From positions 32,637,592 to 32,701,591 of the forward strand of contig OY726569.1 of assembly GCA_963383645.1 (NCBI GenBank): 64,000 bases of DNA. Direction: 5' to 3'. The notes beneath the pieces were generated by a model that ran no database searches, was not told the origin of the DNA, and saw nothing but the letters and a program-made list of their open reading frames with translations. How positions within the stretch are numbered: the stretch's first letter is position 1; each line of letters begins with the position of its first letter. The stretch comes from Muscardinus avellanarius (lineage: Eukaryota > Chordata > Mammalia > Rodentia > Gliridae). A program made the position numbers and the translations under genes. Positions 34,718-45,397 of the stretch are shown here, one piece after another.

Positions 34718-34828
34718 TTTTATTTTATTTTATTTTTTGGTGGTACTGGGGGTGGAACCCAGAGTCTTTCTACCTCCGGGCTATACTCCCAGACCTATTT
34801 TATATTTTATTTGGAAACAGGGTCTCAC
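34718..34828 (-). mobile_element. 5'-truncated dimeric SINE, B0 subfamily
   Basis: Only the ID-like half is present: (TTTTA)n tail, TGGTGGTACTGGGGGTGGAA, TACCTCCGGGCTATACTCCC and TTTGGAAACAGGGTCTCAC. The exact 16-bp duplication TATTCCAAGTATTTTA at 34702-34717 and 34829-34844 shows that truncation occurred on insertion. Confidence 0.95.
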
Positions 34829-34844
34829 TATTCCAAGTATTTTA

Positions 34845-35225
34845 GACTTTACAGATTCTGACTATAAGGAAAGTAGCACTTTCTTCCTATACACAAAGTA
34901 TAATGGATGATTAGCTACATATAAAGTCCTTTAATTGTTTCTCAGTTATTTCTGAGACTTCCTTAAAGAAGCTTTGCTTGTGCCTCAAACTTAAAGCTAT
35001 TGTCAGATTCTGCTTCAATATCCCGTTCCAAAATAACCACAAGGCACAGGTCAAGGGTGCATCCTACGTCAACCCATATGCCATCTTTCTCTTTTAATGT
35101 CCTGACTTCAAAGTTCCTCCATCCATTTTCAGTTGTAAAATGAAGACTTGTATGCTCGTCAATGGAACAAAATAAATACTAGTAACTGTAAAGATAAGTG
35201 CTCTCTAAACTAGTAACTTACAAAT
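34845..35225. other. Unassigned interval
   Basis: No repeat or coding signal recognised. Confidence 0.4.
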
Positions 35226-35229
35226 ATTA

Positions 35230-35695
35230 ATGTAGTGGCTTAGTCCATTTTCTGTTGCTATAACACAATTTCTGATGTTGAGCAATATGTGAAGAAAGTT
35301 TAAGTAGCTCACAGCTCTGGAGACTTCAGAGTGCAGTGTCAGTGTCTGCTCACCTCTGGGGAGGGCCTTTTACCTATTGCACAAAGTGGTGGGAGGGATC
35401 ATGGTGGGAGCGCGTGTATGACTGGGAGATCACATAGTAAGACAGGAAGCTAGATAGATTCATCACCAAGGCTTTCTCTACTTTTAGTACAATTTGTTCA
35501 TGTAAGAACTGGAGCCCCATGACAAACACATTGATTTTTTTTAAAGGGTCCTAATGACTTTGAATTGGGCCCCATCTCTTAAAGGTTCCATCACTTCAAC
35601 ATCAGCACACAGCAGACCAAGCTTCTAGGATATGAAACTCTAGGGGACATAGTCAAAGCACAACCAAACCACAAGATATAGCCTCTAGTTTCTAG
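35230..35695 (-). mobile_element. MaLR LTR relic (MST/THE1-like)
   Basis: GCTTAGTCCATTTTCTGTTG, CTATAACACAATTTCTGATG, GCTCACAGCTCTGGAG, TCTGGGGAGGGCC, AAGGGTCCTAATGACTTTG, GGGCCCCATCTC and AACATCAGCACACAGC follow the complement of an MST/THE1-type MaLR LTR. Confidence 0.7.
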
Positions 35696-36204
35696 TTACT
35701 CAACTCTAGGTCAACTACCTAACAGATGCCCACTGCAAAATATTTTTTGAAGTCTGATTCAGTCATATACAATTTTCAAAGGAGCGTTGCCATTTCTAAG
35801 GAGACTGTAATTGCCTGAAAAAAAAGGTCAGGTAAAATACAGTGTTTCTATAGTTCATGCAGGGTTATACCTCAATAGGAAACTTTAGAGTAAAGTGGTT
35901 AGTGAGTACAATAGGAGTCTGTCTCATGTCACTCTCAGATTGACACTGCCATGCTTCCTTCTGACCATCATTAAGGAATGAAAGAAGCCTAATGTCAAGC
36001 TCCATCTCCATTCTGGATGGCAATTGACTACCATGTTTTAAGGATCATGGTGTGGTGCCTGTTGCTGTCTTTTGTGGGTCATAGTATCTAAACTGGGTTT
36101 TTTCTTGGAGTGCTACCTCAGAGCAGAACTCACAGCTTAGTCTCTATACTTAAACCTGTCTTTAGTTATCAAATTTAGAAAATAGGAACTTTTGATTACA
36201 TTAG
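35696..36204. other. Unassigned interval
   Basis: Nothing recognised. Confidence 0.4.
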
Positions 36205-36220
36205 AAATTTCTCTAGTTAG

Positions 36221-36445
36221 GCCAGGCATGGTGGCACATGCTTGTAATCCCAGCATTCAGGAGGTGGAGACTGAAGGATCATGGTTTGTGGACAGCATCA
36301 GCTACTTGGTGAGGCCCTTTGCAACTCATTGAGACCCTGTTTCAAAGATAAAGAGACTAAAAAATAGGGCTGGGGTGTAGCTCAGAGGTACAATGCCCTT
36401 GGGTTCCATCCCTAGTACCGCAAAAAAAAAAAAAAAAAAAAAAAA
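36221..36445 (+). mobile_element. Dimeric SINE, type A
   Basis: GGCCAGGCATGGTGGCACATG, GATCATGGTTTGTGGACAGC, AGGGCTGGGGTGTAGCTCAG and GGGTTCCATCCCTAGTACCG with an A-tail over 20. AGAAATTTCTCTAGTTA on the left and AGAAATCTCTCTAGTTA on the right are a target duplication with one mismatch. Confidence 0.93.
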
Positions 36446-36741
36446 GAAATCTCTCTAGTTAACAGGGAATTGGGTAGTAATGGCCGAGTCTGGCAACTTT
36501 CTATTAGAAAGTTGTCAATGGGTAGAAAATGAGGCATCTACTAAAGACTCATGAATTCAAATTTTATTCATAAAAGTGTCTGCATTGGTTAAGCATTTAT
36601 TTTTGAATAATTTATTTGCTTATTGGATAACAATTATGATGTTGCTACTATATACCAGGTTTTATACAAGATAGGGATAAATTTGACTAAGGTAAAGCAA
36701 CACAAAACCCTGAAGTCACTAGCTTTTAAAAGTTTATGACA

Positions 36742-36946
36742 TGCTGGGTGTGGTGGCGCACGCTTGTAATCCCCGTGCTTGGGAGGTGGAGACAGGAGGA
36801 TTGCACAGGTTAGAAAACAGCCTCGCTGGCTTAAGAGACCCTGTTTCCAAATAAAATATAAAATAGGTCTGGGAGTATAGCCTGGAGGAGTATAGCCTCT
36901 GGGTTCCATCCCCAGTACCACCAAAAAAAAAAAGAAAAACAAAAGT
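36742..36946 (+). mobile_element. Dimeric SINE, transitional between B0 and B1
   Basis: It has the internal deletion of the young subfamily (GCTGGCTTAAGAGACCC) but keeps the older GCCTCTGGGTTCCATCCCC end. An 11-bp piece GGAGTATAGCC is repeated inside (about 36872 and 36887). Target duplication AAAGTTTATGACA exact at 36729-36741 and 36947-36959. Confidence 0.94.
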
Positions 36947-37096
36947 AAAGTTTATGACAATAAAGTGGAAAATGGGAAGTAAAGTGGGCTGGGAGAGAGA
37001 AAGAGCTTTAACTGGACGTTGTGATATCCAAGAAAGTAGAAGATGAGAATGAACCATAAAAGAACTTATTTGAACATCTAAGTGACCAATTTTTTA

Positions 37097-37329
37097 TTTT
37101 TATTTTATTTTATTTTATTTTGGTGGTACTGGGGGTGGAACCCAGAGGCTTTCTACCTCTGGGCTATACTCCCAGACCTTTTTTAAAATATATTTTATTT
37201 GGAAACAAGGGTCTCACTAAGTTGCTGAAAACCTCACTAAGTAGCTGAGGCTGGCTTCGAACCTGTGCGATCCTCCTGTCTCAGCCTCCCAAGTGCGGGG
37301 ATTACAAGCGTGTGCCACCACGCCCATCT
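37097..37329 (-). mobile_element. Dimeric SINE, B0 subfamily
   Basis: (TTTTA)n tail, TTGGTGGTACTGGGGGTGG, CTCTGGGCTATACTCCCAG, CTTCGAACCTGTGCGATC and GTGCCACCACGCCC. Target duplication GTGACCAATTTTTTA exact at 37082-37096 and 37330-37344. Confidence 0.95.
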
Positions 37330-37344
37330 GTGACCAATTTTTTA

Positions 37345-37830
37345 AATCTATCACAGTGTATTACTGATATTTTTCTTTAATCTTATCCTCCAAACATTCC
37401 TAAATAAGAACAAGAGGTTTAAGTCAAACTGAAAATGTGTACCTACTACAGAGTGGTTACTCTGGAGGGACTGAGAGCATACATATAACTCAGACAAGAC
37501 TGGAGGGAACTCATAACCTTCAGCTGGGAACACAGCCCTACCCTGGCTTTCCTTTGGCACTTGCTGGTGGAGCCAGCAGCTTGTACAGAGAGGTGGGGGT
37601 GGGTAGCTTCAGAAGCTCTGGTGGCAGCAGCAGAAACTCCTCATTCAGGAAAGATACCATTTTTTTTCAGGTTGGAAGGAGATACTGTGGTCGATGCTGG
37701 CAGCCATCATATACTGTGAATGATCACAAAAATAACCTAGACGGATGTAAGCAGCAATGCCACACCATTGCTACCAACAGAGCAAGAATTCTGAGCTGGT
37801 GAGGGAATGGTGGACAAGGCTGCATGACAG
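37345..37830. other. Unassigned interval with a 121-aa plus frame
   Basis: The frame 37437-37802 is Gly/Ser-rich in the middle (LALAGGASSL, SSGGSSRNSS) and Cys-containing near its end (RYCGRCWQP). The frame crosses a T-run with TTTTTTTTCAG, so an intron acceptor at about 37671 is conceivable. I recognise no family; probably a chance frame. Confidence 0.3.
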
Positions 37831-37844
37831 TGGGGAAGAGATTG

Positions 37845-38071
37845 GGTTTTTATTTTATTATTATTATTTTTTTGTGGTACTTGGGATGGAACCCAGGGGC
37901 TTTTCTACTTTTGGGCTATACTCCCAGACCTATTTTATACTTTATATAGAAACAGGGTTTCACTAAGTTGCTGAGAGCCTAAGTAGCTGAGGCTGGCTTA
38001 GAACCTGTGTGATCCTCCTGTCTCAGCCTACCTAAGTACTGGGATTACAAGCATTCACCACTATGCCCGGC
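37845..38071 (-). mobile_element. Dimeric SINE, B0 subfamily
   Basis: TTTTTTGTGGTACTTGGGATG, TTTTGGGCTATACTCCC, GAAACAGGGTTTCACTAAG and CACCACTATGCCCGGC. Target duplication TGGGGAAGAGATTG exact at 37831-37844 and 38072-38085. Confidence 0.94.
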
Positions 38072-38085
38072 TGGGGAAGAGATTG

Positions 38086-38825
38086 TTGATAAAAACCGTG
38101 GCACACTTTCCTGGCCCTTTGCTTTACATAGTTTTCTGTAGATTAATTTTTACTTATGATATTGCTAAGCACAAGAATCTCCATAAATGTGTGAATACCT
38201 GGCCCAGTCTTATTTTCTGGAAAGTACTGAGCTAGTCTGTGATTTTAGCCACAGAACACTGGAGTAATGCCTTGAGCAAATGACATCATGCATATCAGAC
38301 TTGCTGACATTTTTTCTAATATCTCAAAGTAGGAGGAATTTGGGGCCATCATTTTCCTTCCTGTAGAAAACTATATTACATTACTATCATTTTTCTGCAC
38401 TGCCAAACACTGGTTTCCTTGATTTATGTGCATGCTAAAGCGATCAAAAGAATGTTTTAAATTGTCAGCTGCCTTCAGAAGTGCCAGTGGTCATAGATAC
38501 TTTCCAAGTGGTGAAAATTTTATTCACTGATCAAACCTTTAGATAGGAAACAACAAAATAAACCACATCCACTGACCAGCTGACTGGCCAGCCAACCACA
38601 AACCTCCAAACAAGAAAACAAACAAAACACGAATCTTAGTTTATTTTTGTCACAGTGAAGCATAAACAGGCTTGACTACCATCTAGATTTTCTGCCATGG
38701 GGAAATTGTAGCACTTGGACCTCTCCTGGTTTCAACAGGAAGATGTCTAAAGACCCAACCCATGGTCTTGGAAAGTATCTAGCATATAGTGATTAAAAAT
38801 GTCAATTTATTCAGAGGAAGATTTT
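38086..38825. other. Unassigned interval
   Basis: No repeat or gene recognised. Confidence 0.45.
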
Positions 38826-38829
38826 TAAA

Positions 38830-39290
38830 AATATGCTTTTATTGATATATTATAGTCTCCCATGCACACAGCACTTGGTGTGCTACCCCCCGCCTCCTTT
38901 TCCAGTACAGAGTATACTGATATTAATGTTGCTATATTCATATATGTACACATAGTAGATGGTAGTATTTCCATTGATAAGCCTCAGTCTTCCCCTTTCC
39001 CTCCCCTCAGACCACTTTTCTGGCTCCACTGAGGTTTCTCCCATTATTTGGCGTCCCTCTGGTATCCCAATTACTCCCTAGCTTTTGCATGTTTGAGAAA
39101 ACATAGGACTCTTCACTTTATGTGACTGGTTAATCTCACTTCACATAATGTTCTCCAGGTTCTCCCATTTCCTTGAAAATGACATAGTTTTGTTCTTCTT
39201 TATTGCTGAGAATTCCATTGTGTGTTTTCCCCATACTTTTGTAATCCATTCATCTGTTGATGGACATCTGTCTTTTCAAGATGTTTTGCC
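38830..39290 (-). mobile_element. L1 3' UTR and ORF2 end, diverged
   Basis: TTTTATTGATATATTATAGTC tail, CACACAGCACTTGG, CTTTCCCTCCCCTCAG (purine tract on the other strand), then TTTATTGCTGAGAATTCCATTG, GTAATCCATTCATCTG and TTGATGGACATCTG, the complement of the ORF2 C-terminal coding end. An older L1 family than the copies at 12151 or 58579. Confidence 0.85.
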
Positions 39291-40456
39291 ACAAATTCAT
39301 ACATAACATGAGGCATTTTTTTGAGTTCCAAGAAGTTGCCAACTTTGAAACATTAAAAGGAAAATTACTTCTTTTGAGAAATAGAAACACCCACTCACAG
39401 TAGAGATTAACAAGGAGAAGTGCATATATATGGGTTGGCTTACTTGCAGATATTTCTGCCTGGTGAATAAGGCAAATCTTCTGATTTAAGGCCCTGCCAC
39501 CACCTGTAAATGCTTTCAAAAAGAAGGAGCTCTTTTAGCCATGTTCATTCTGAAAGACGAAGATAGGCTTTAAAAATATGCAAGCATTTCTCTTCCAGAA
39601 GAACTGCTTCTAGAGCCTGGCATTGAGAGTGACTGTCTTGTCATTTTATCTATGGGCAGAAATCTTTGTGTATATCAAAGTACTGAAAAACTTTTTGAAG
39701 GTTTCCACTGTACTGATGACCTTAACATTGAAATATGGATTTATTTCATTTTCTTGCTGAAATAGACAGGATCAGTGATGCAGGTTTTTTTTTTTTTTTT
39801 TTTCCAGAGATGACCTTATTGACTGAAGAAACGATGTGACTAGAATATACCCAAAGGGTCCTGTACGATATCTTATTTCTCTACATAATTCTATCCTTGA
39901 CTGGCAAAGAGAGTAATGGTTGCTTTAATCTTGTATAATGGCAATGGCATCTTATATATAGTGAGCTAAGATTTTCATAGATAAAACTGAGCTTGATATG
40001 TTTTGCCGTGTCAAAGAAATCTAAAGTATTTATTCAGCTTCTTTAAAATTTACTCTTAAGAATTTATTTTATTTCGACAGTGTAATTCATTTCTATTCTA
40101 TTTCAGAAAGTGGCCTTTTATTTTTTAATCTGAAAATAAGAAATAATTATTTAGTAAAAAAGTATTTTAAAAATACTTTCCCAAAGTGAAGACAATCAGC
40201 TCACATGAAATAATAAAATTTATGTAAAAAACTATGCATATGTGCTCACATTCACATTGCCAGGGAAAGGACTCTGGCTTTCATAAATTTTACAAAGGAA
40301 TCTAGTGACCTTCACAAAAATGAAAAACTGTTCTACTAAATGATCTCTAAGAAAGTTCCAGCTTTAATATTCTATAATTCTGTTTCAGAATATGAGATCA
40401 GAACTATACATCAATAGGAGCTTAGTCTTTATTGGTTTTAAAATAAAAAATTAAAT
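39291..40456. other. Unassigned interval
   Basis: AT-rich with an isolated T run (39786-39805). No assignment. Confidence 0.45.
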
Positions 40457-40715
40457 ATTGTATTAGTTTGTTAGGAACAACATAGAATGCAATTTTTTTT
40501 CAGTTTTAGATGCTGGAAGCCCAATATTTTGGCAAGTTTAACCTTGAGGTACCTCTCCTTGTCTTGCACACAGCCATCTTTTTGGTATGTCTTCACAATC
40601 TTTCCTCTATGTATCTCTCAGTCTCTGGTGTCTCTGCCTGTCTGAAGTCTTTTCCTTATAAAGACACATGTCTGATTAGATTAAAGTCTACCTTGAAAAT
40701 CTATTTTAACTTTAT
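40457..40715 (-). mobile_element. MaLR-type LTR relic (MLT1-like)
   Basis: TTGTATTAGTTTGTTAGGAAC, TGCTGGAAGCCC, CTCAGTCTCTGGTGTCTCTG, TTCCTTATAAAGACACATG and CTGATTAGATTAAAG match the complement of an MLT1-like LTR in order. Confidence 0.55.
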
Positions 40716-40735
40716 CCTTTCTTTAAAAAACTGAA

Positions 40736-40950
40736 GCCGGGCGTGGTGGCGCACGCTTATAATCCCAGCATTCGGGAGGCTGAGACCAGAGGATCGCGGT
40801 TCGCGGACAACCTCAGCTACTTAGTGAGGCCCTCCACAACTTAGTGAGACCCTGTTTCAAAATAAAGAATAAAAAATAGGGCAGGGGGTAAACTCGGAGG
40901 TCAAATGCCCCTGGGTTCCCTCTCCAGACCCGCAAAAAAATAAAAAAAAA
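40736..40950 (+). mobile_element. Dimeric SINE, subfamily C
   Basis: GCCGGGCGTGGTGGCGCACGC, GAGGATCGCGGTTCGCGGAC, AGTGAGGCCCTCCACAAC, GGGGTAAACTCGGAGGTCAA and TCTCCAGACCCGC with an A-tail. AAAAACTGA is present on both sides. CpGs are intact, so it is a young copy. Confidence 0.94.
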
Positions 40951-41440
40951 ATAAAAAACTGACCTCTAAATATGCATGCATTTTGAGATACTGGGGTTTA
41001 AGACTTTAATATGTGAATTTGGGGAGGGACACATTCCTCTCAGTGTAAAGGCTGGGATGGTTTTGGTAGACAGGAGAAAGTGTTCAGTTTGCAATCATAG
41101 GCTTCCTTGGATATGAAAGAAGCTCATGCATTATATTAAAAAGGATGCCAGAAGTGTAAGAAGAAGTAAGACAAAGTTGCAGGAGTATAAAACAGAGACC
41201 TTCAAGAAGGAGAGTTTAATTATCCATGTAATATGATGAGGTCAGGTAAGTTAAGTATAACAACAGTTCACTCTCTGAGAAATGCTATAATAAAAAGCAT
41301 ATACATTAAAGCAGTCAGACAAGTAATTTCAAAGCAGCCTACTTTCCCCTTTATTTTCCTAGTATTATGAGACAATTAAAACCACATTCAAATTTCTTAA
41401 CTTTCTCACTTTCTGCTCATCTAGTTCTTTCAGTGTGTGT
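40951..41440. other. Unassigned interval
   Basis: Nothing recognised. Confidence 0.4.
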
Positions 41441-41444
41441 GCCT

Positions 41445-41652
41445 CCTCTGCCCCCACTGGGAATCGAACCTAGGGGCATTCTACCTCTGAGAAACACCTG
41501 CACCAGAAGCCATTTTTATTTTTTAGTTTGAAACAGGATCTCACTAAGCTGCTGAGTCTCACTAAGATGTTGAGGCTGGCCTCAAACCTTTAATTCTCCT
41601 GTCTCAGGCTTCCAAGTACTAGGATTAGAGGCATGAGTCTCCACACTTGGCT
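41445..41652 (-). mobile_element. Old dimeric SINE
   Basis: CCCCACTGGGAATCGAACC, CTACCTCTGAGAAACACC, GAAACAGGATCTCACTAAG, TTGAGGCTGGCCTCAAACC and GAGTCTCCACACTTGGC. Confidence 0.82.
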
Positions 41653-41949
41653 TGTATCTGCTCTTTGTACATTTCTTAGAGTGTTCCTTCATGTTTTCTT
41701 GATCACCTTTAGCTCTTTATCTTTTATACTAAACTCCTGCCTCATTCTTCTTGACCTCATATTATAAAGTGTAGCAAGAAAGAACAGTGTTTAGAGTAAA
41801 AGAAAAACAGACAGCCCAAATCAGAAAAATTTGGTTTGGGCAATAGGAAAGCCTGATAGTACTCATGAGTTCTTTGTTTTAGATTTATCACAGGAAGAAC
41901 ATGCATTTGAGAAATATGACATTTGCTAGTGGTCTTCCTAGGAACGATT
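41653..41949. other. Unassigned interval
   Basis: Nothing recognised. Confidence 0.35.
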
Positions 41950-42600
41950 TTTAAAATACTTTTATTGGTGCATTGTGCAACAGAGTGAGCTTCAAAGTGA
42001 TATATTCGTACGTACACACAGTACTTGGTATATTTTCTTCCTCATCCCTTTCCCCTGCTCCTCCTTCCTCGCATGGTACATGTTATTGGTAGTGGTGCCT
42101 TCCTTTAAGAATTTAACATTATTTGAACTGTCTCTTCTTCAACCTTCCTTTTTCCATGTCCCATCTTCCTCTGCCAAACCCCTTTCACTATTCCACTGGT
42201 CTTTCTTCTCCTTTATATTTTTTGTTACCTATTTTCTCCCTAGCTTCCACAAATGAGAGAAAATATATAACCCTTGATTTTCTGAGACTGGCTGATCTCA
42301 GCATAATATTCTCTAGCTTTATTAATTTTCCTGCAAATTATATAATTTTGTTCTTTACTGCTAAGTAAAATTCCATTGAGTCCATATACCACATTTTTGT
42401 TATCCATTCCTATGCTTATGGACACCTCCACTGGTTACATAATTTGGCTATTATGAATTGAGCTGCTATGAACATGAAAATGCTTGTCTGAATGTAGTAT
42501 TCTGACCATAATTCTTTTGGAAAGATACTGAGGAGTGGTGTGGCTGTTTTTAGTGAATGGAACTGTATGCTACATTGGAATGAGTAGAGCTGTATTGGAA
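41950..42600 (-). mobile_element. Older L1 3' end (ORF2 C-terminus and 3' UTR)
   Basis: TTTTATTGGTGCATTGTGC start, CACACAGTACTTGGTATA, pyrimidine-rich C/T block, GCTAAGTAAAATTCCATTGAG, then TTATGGACACCTCCACTGG and CTATTATGAATTGAGCTGC. The complement encodes the ORF2 C-terminal block (NKNVVYGLNGILLS). Diverged by substitutions and frameshifts. Confidence 0.85.
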
Positions 42601-42999
42601 CTGAGGTAGTAAAAAAAAAAAGCAGAAATTCTGATTTTTTTTTTTATTGGTGCACTGTATTCATACATCATAGTGGGATACAAACTTTTGTAGACATATA
42701 TGCACACATCGCCCAGTCAGCCCCCACCCGATCCCCCCCCCCCATTCTCTCCCCATCCCTCCCTCCCATGCTTGGCTTAGTGGTTGACATCTAGTATTAT
42801 AGCAATTTATCCAAAATTAAAAATGATAATCTCACATAACAGTTTCATTTGTCTGATACCAAGCTTTTGATGACTTAAAGATAACATTTCAATATTTCTT
42901 TTTACTTTCTTTCATACCAGAGAATACTTTTTTCTATTTTTTTTAGGTGAAACTATCATATATTTATCTATTTATTTTTCAGAAAAAAACTCTATCCTA

Positions 43000-43685
43000 A
43001 TATGGAATATGGACTCTAGATACCCAAAACGATCTTGAAATAGAACAAAGCTAGAAGATATATATTTTCTGATTTCAAACCATATAAAGCTACAATAATT
43101 GAAACATGTAGTACTATTCTAAAGGCAGATATATAAACCATTAGAGTTAAATAAAAGCCTAGAGCTAAATTCTTCCCTATATTGTCAAGTTATTTTTGAC
43201 AAGGTTTCCACGAACATTTGGTGGTAGAAATAATAATATTTTAACTAAATATTGTTGAAACATAATAATTACATGGAAAAGAATAAAGTTGGACTCTTAC
43301 CTAATCCCATATACAAATATTAACTCAAAATAGATAAAAGACCTAAATATAAATCTTAAGACTATAAACTTTTAGGAGAAAATCTGGGTCATAAAACCTC
43401 ACAACACTGAAATTGGCAGTGATTTCTTGGAAATGATTTCAATGGCACAGGCAACAGAAGAGTATACAAACTCCCTAAAAAAAAAAATATTGTATATCCA
43501 AAGACAATGTAAACAGAGTTAACAGTTACTAATAGAATGGGATAAAATATTTCCAAATGCTATATATGAAGGTATATTAATATTCCAACTAGAAATCCTA
43601 AAAATTAACAACAATAAAGGCAAACAATACCATTTAGAGATAGGTAAAAGACTAACATAAGTAATGAATCTCCACAGATAACCAA
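43000..43685 (+). mobile_element. Old L1 ORF2 fragment in the middle of the chimeric element
   Basis: CTCTATCCTAATATGGAATATG, CTGATTTCAAACCATATAAAG, TGACAAGGTTTCCACGAAC, GGACTCTTACCTAATCCC, AACTCAAAATAGATAAAAG, TTGGCAGTGATTTCTTGG and AGGCAACAGAAG follow mammalian L1M-type ORF2 in order. It is far more diverged than the flanking ORF1, so it did not come from the same L1 copy. Confidence 0.75.
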
Positions 43686-43687
43686 TC

Positions 43688-44605
43688 TTAGTTGACTGTT
43701 GGATGGAAACTCTTGTTTCTCTGGTTCTGGTGTGTGTTACCTATTTCTTCTTTGTAGTTAATCTCTTTGAGTATTTTCTCTAGTGCTGGTTTTGAAGACA
43801 AAAATTCCTTCAGTTTCTGTTTGTCATGGAAGCTTCTTATTTCTCCATCTAATTTGATAGAAAGTTTTGCTGGGTAGGAAATTTTTGCCTGGAAGTTGTT
43901 TTCTTTCAGAGTTTGGAATATGTTACTCCAAGCCCTTCTGGCTCTCATGACTTGGTTTGGGAAGTCTGGAGTGATTCTAATTGGCTTGCCTCTGAATGTC
44001 ACTTGGCCCTTTGTTTTTGTTGCCTTTAAGATTCTCTGCTTGGCTTCCACATTGGTCATTTTGACAATTATGTGGCGTGAGGATCCTCTTCTCCGATCCT
44101 GTCTAAAGGGAGTTCTATAAGTTTCCTGGACCTGTGTATCAACCTCTTGCTCTATGTTTGGAAAATTTTCTGCTATTACTTCCTTGAAGAGATTGTTGAT
44201 CCCTTTGGTTTCACTTTCTTTTCCCTCCTCTATTCCAATTATTCTTAGGTTAGCTCTCTTAAAATGGGCCCATATTTCTTCAATATCAGATTCCTGCTGT
44301 CGGATATTTTTTCCTAGATTAGAAACTATGCATTCATTTTTGGAATGATCATCTTCTAAGAGTGAGATTCCGTTCTCCATGTGGTCTAATCGGTTGTTTG
44401 TGCTTTGAATTGAGGCCTTTACTTCATTAATTGCATCCTTTATCTCTTTTTGGCTCTCTCTGAGTTCTTTTCGAATCACCTCTATTATCTCTACAGTTAT
44501 TTTCCTGATTTGATCTTCTAGAAATCTCTGATTTTAAGTTTTATCGGGTTCTGATGTTGTGGGGTTGTGGGCATTCATTGCTCCAGTATTATTCCTGTTT
44601 CCCAT
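43688..44605 (-). pseudogene. L1 ORF1 (RNA-binding chaperone), broken by an early stop
   Basis: L1 ORF1 proteins are trimeric RNA chaperones that coat L1 RNA. The frame starts MGNRNNTGAMNAHN at 44605, comparable with MGRNQKNKTENAIN of the intact copy, and would be about 305 codons. A TAA at codon 24 (44536-44534) interrupts it. The rest is open from an internal Met (44479) for 263 aa: coiled coil over about residues 1-72, RRM beginning RANLRIIGIEEG near 75, and C-terminal domain with RITPDFPNQVMRARRAW and YPAKLSIKLDGE to 240. The RRM and C-terminal motifs are intact, so loss of function is recent. It is only moderately similar to the 60721 ORF1, so the two belong to different L1 subfamilies. 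Confidence 0.88.
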
Positions 44606-45397
44606 GATTTCGGAAGTTTGTGCCTTCTCTGGGTTCTTCCCTTGGGTCGCTATGACTTCACTTAAGGTGTTCTGGATCTCGAGTCAGTAGTATCTCAGAC
44701 CCCATTACTCCTTTACTGGGTTGTATCACAGAGTCTCCGACCCAGCGAGTCGATAGAGGCTGCTTTAGACTGTGGGGGGTGCCAGGTTGCACGTTCTCCT
44801 ATGGTGTGATATCTCTGCCACCACCCCTCCCTCACAGGGTCAAATCCCAGGGAGTACAGTACTGGGATTTCTCCTCTGTGGCCCTCAATTTGACTCACTG
44901 TTCTTGAGTACGCAGATGTAGCTGTACTGGATTCGGTGAATTCTCTGCTGCTGCCGCCGGTGGCAATATGGCGCTGCTGCTACGCCCTCGGCCGTGATGC
45001 TGGCGTATTTCTTCTTGGTTTTGATTTCCACTCTGAATCCCTGTGGCATGTGCTGAGCTCAGCCACTGGGAGCTTTAGATTTTACCTGCGGTGAGAAATC
45101 CCGCCTGGCTGTTCTGCAGCGGCTCACCTCGGCTTGCTGTAGCCATCCGGTCAATTTGCCGCTGCCACCCGCAGTATGGCGCTGCTGCCGTGTCCTCGGG
45201 CGTGAGGCCAGTTATCTCTTCTGTGGCTCTGAGCTCTGTTCTCAGTCCGCTTTCTCTCTGGAGCCTGGTGATTTTTTTGTTTCTCTGGTGATGGTGTTTT
45301 CTGGCTATGAAAGGCGCTGATTTTGTGGTAATGGAGATTGGTTGTTAGCGGGGCTCTTAAGCCCTGCTTTTCTCGGTTGCTATCTTCCCGGAAGTTC
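44606..45397 (-). promoter_or_regulatory. L1 5' UTR/promoter with a 208-bp internal repeat
   Basis: This is a GC- and CpG-rich block (GCCGCCGG, CGCCCTCGGCCG, GTCCTCGGGCG). TATGGCGCTGCTGC occurs exactly at 44967-44980 and 45175-45188, spaced 208 bp, and surrounding sequence is similar over roughly 90 bp, so the promoter seems to hold about two diverged monomer-like units. Mouse L1 promoters are known to be built from monomers of about this length. Each copy contains a YY1-like ATGGC core. The 5' boundary is set by the target duplication. Confidence 0.7.

Larger units (their letters stand above)
42638..45397 (-). mobile_element. Chimeric L1-type insertion lacking ORF2
   Basis: One insertion on the minus strand bounded by the exact 15-bp duplication CAGAAATTCTGATTT (42623-42637 and 45398-45412). 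In the element's own sense: 5' UTR (45397-44606), ORF1 (44605-43688, with a stop at codon 24), then about 0.9 kb that is not L1 in this orientation (about 43685-42786), then the last 135 bp of an L1 3' UTR and a T/A tail. The middle contains an old L1 ORF2 fragment in the opposite orientation. The layout resembles ORF2-less half-L1 (HAL1) elements in having ORF1 only, but the inverted middle is not part of any HAL1 I know. Alternatives are two separate events whose flanks match by chance, or later replacement of ORF2. Confidence 0.75.

Noticed and set aside
43896..44348. Plus-strand frames of 64-74 aa over the minus-strand ORF1
   Set aside because: They are antisense shadows of the L1 ORF1; composition and frame follow the other strand.
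42638..45397. Reading the chimeric L1 as a simple twin-priming inversion
   Set aside because: In twin priming the 5' part is inverted relative to the 3' part. Here both ends have the same orientation, and only the middle, which is much older sequence, is reversed.
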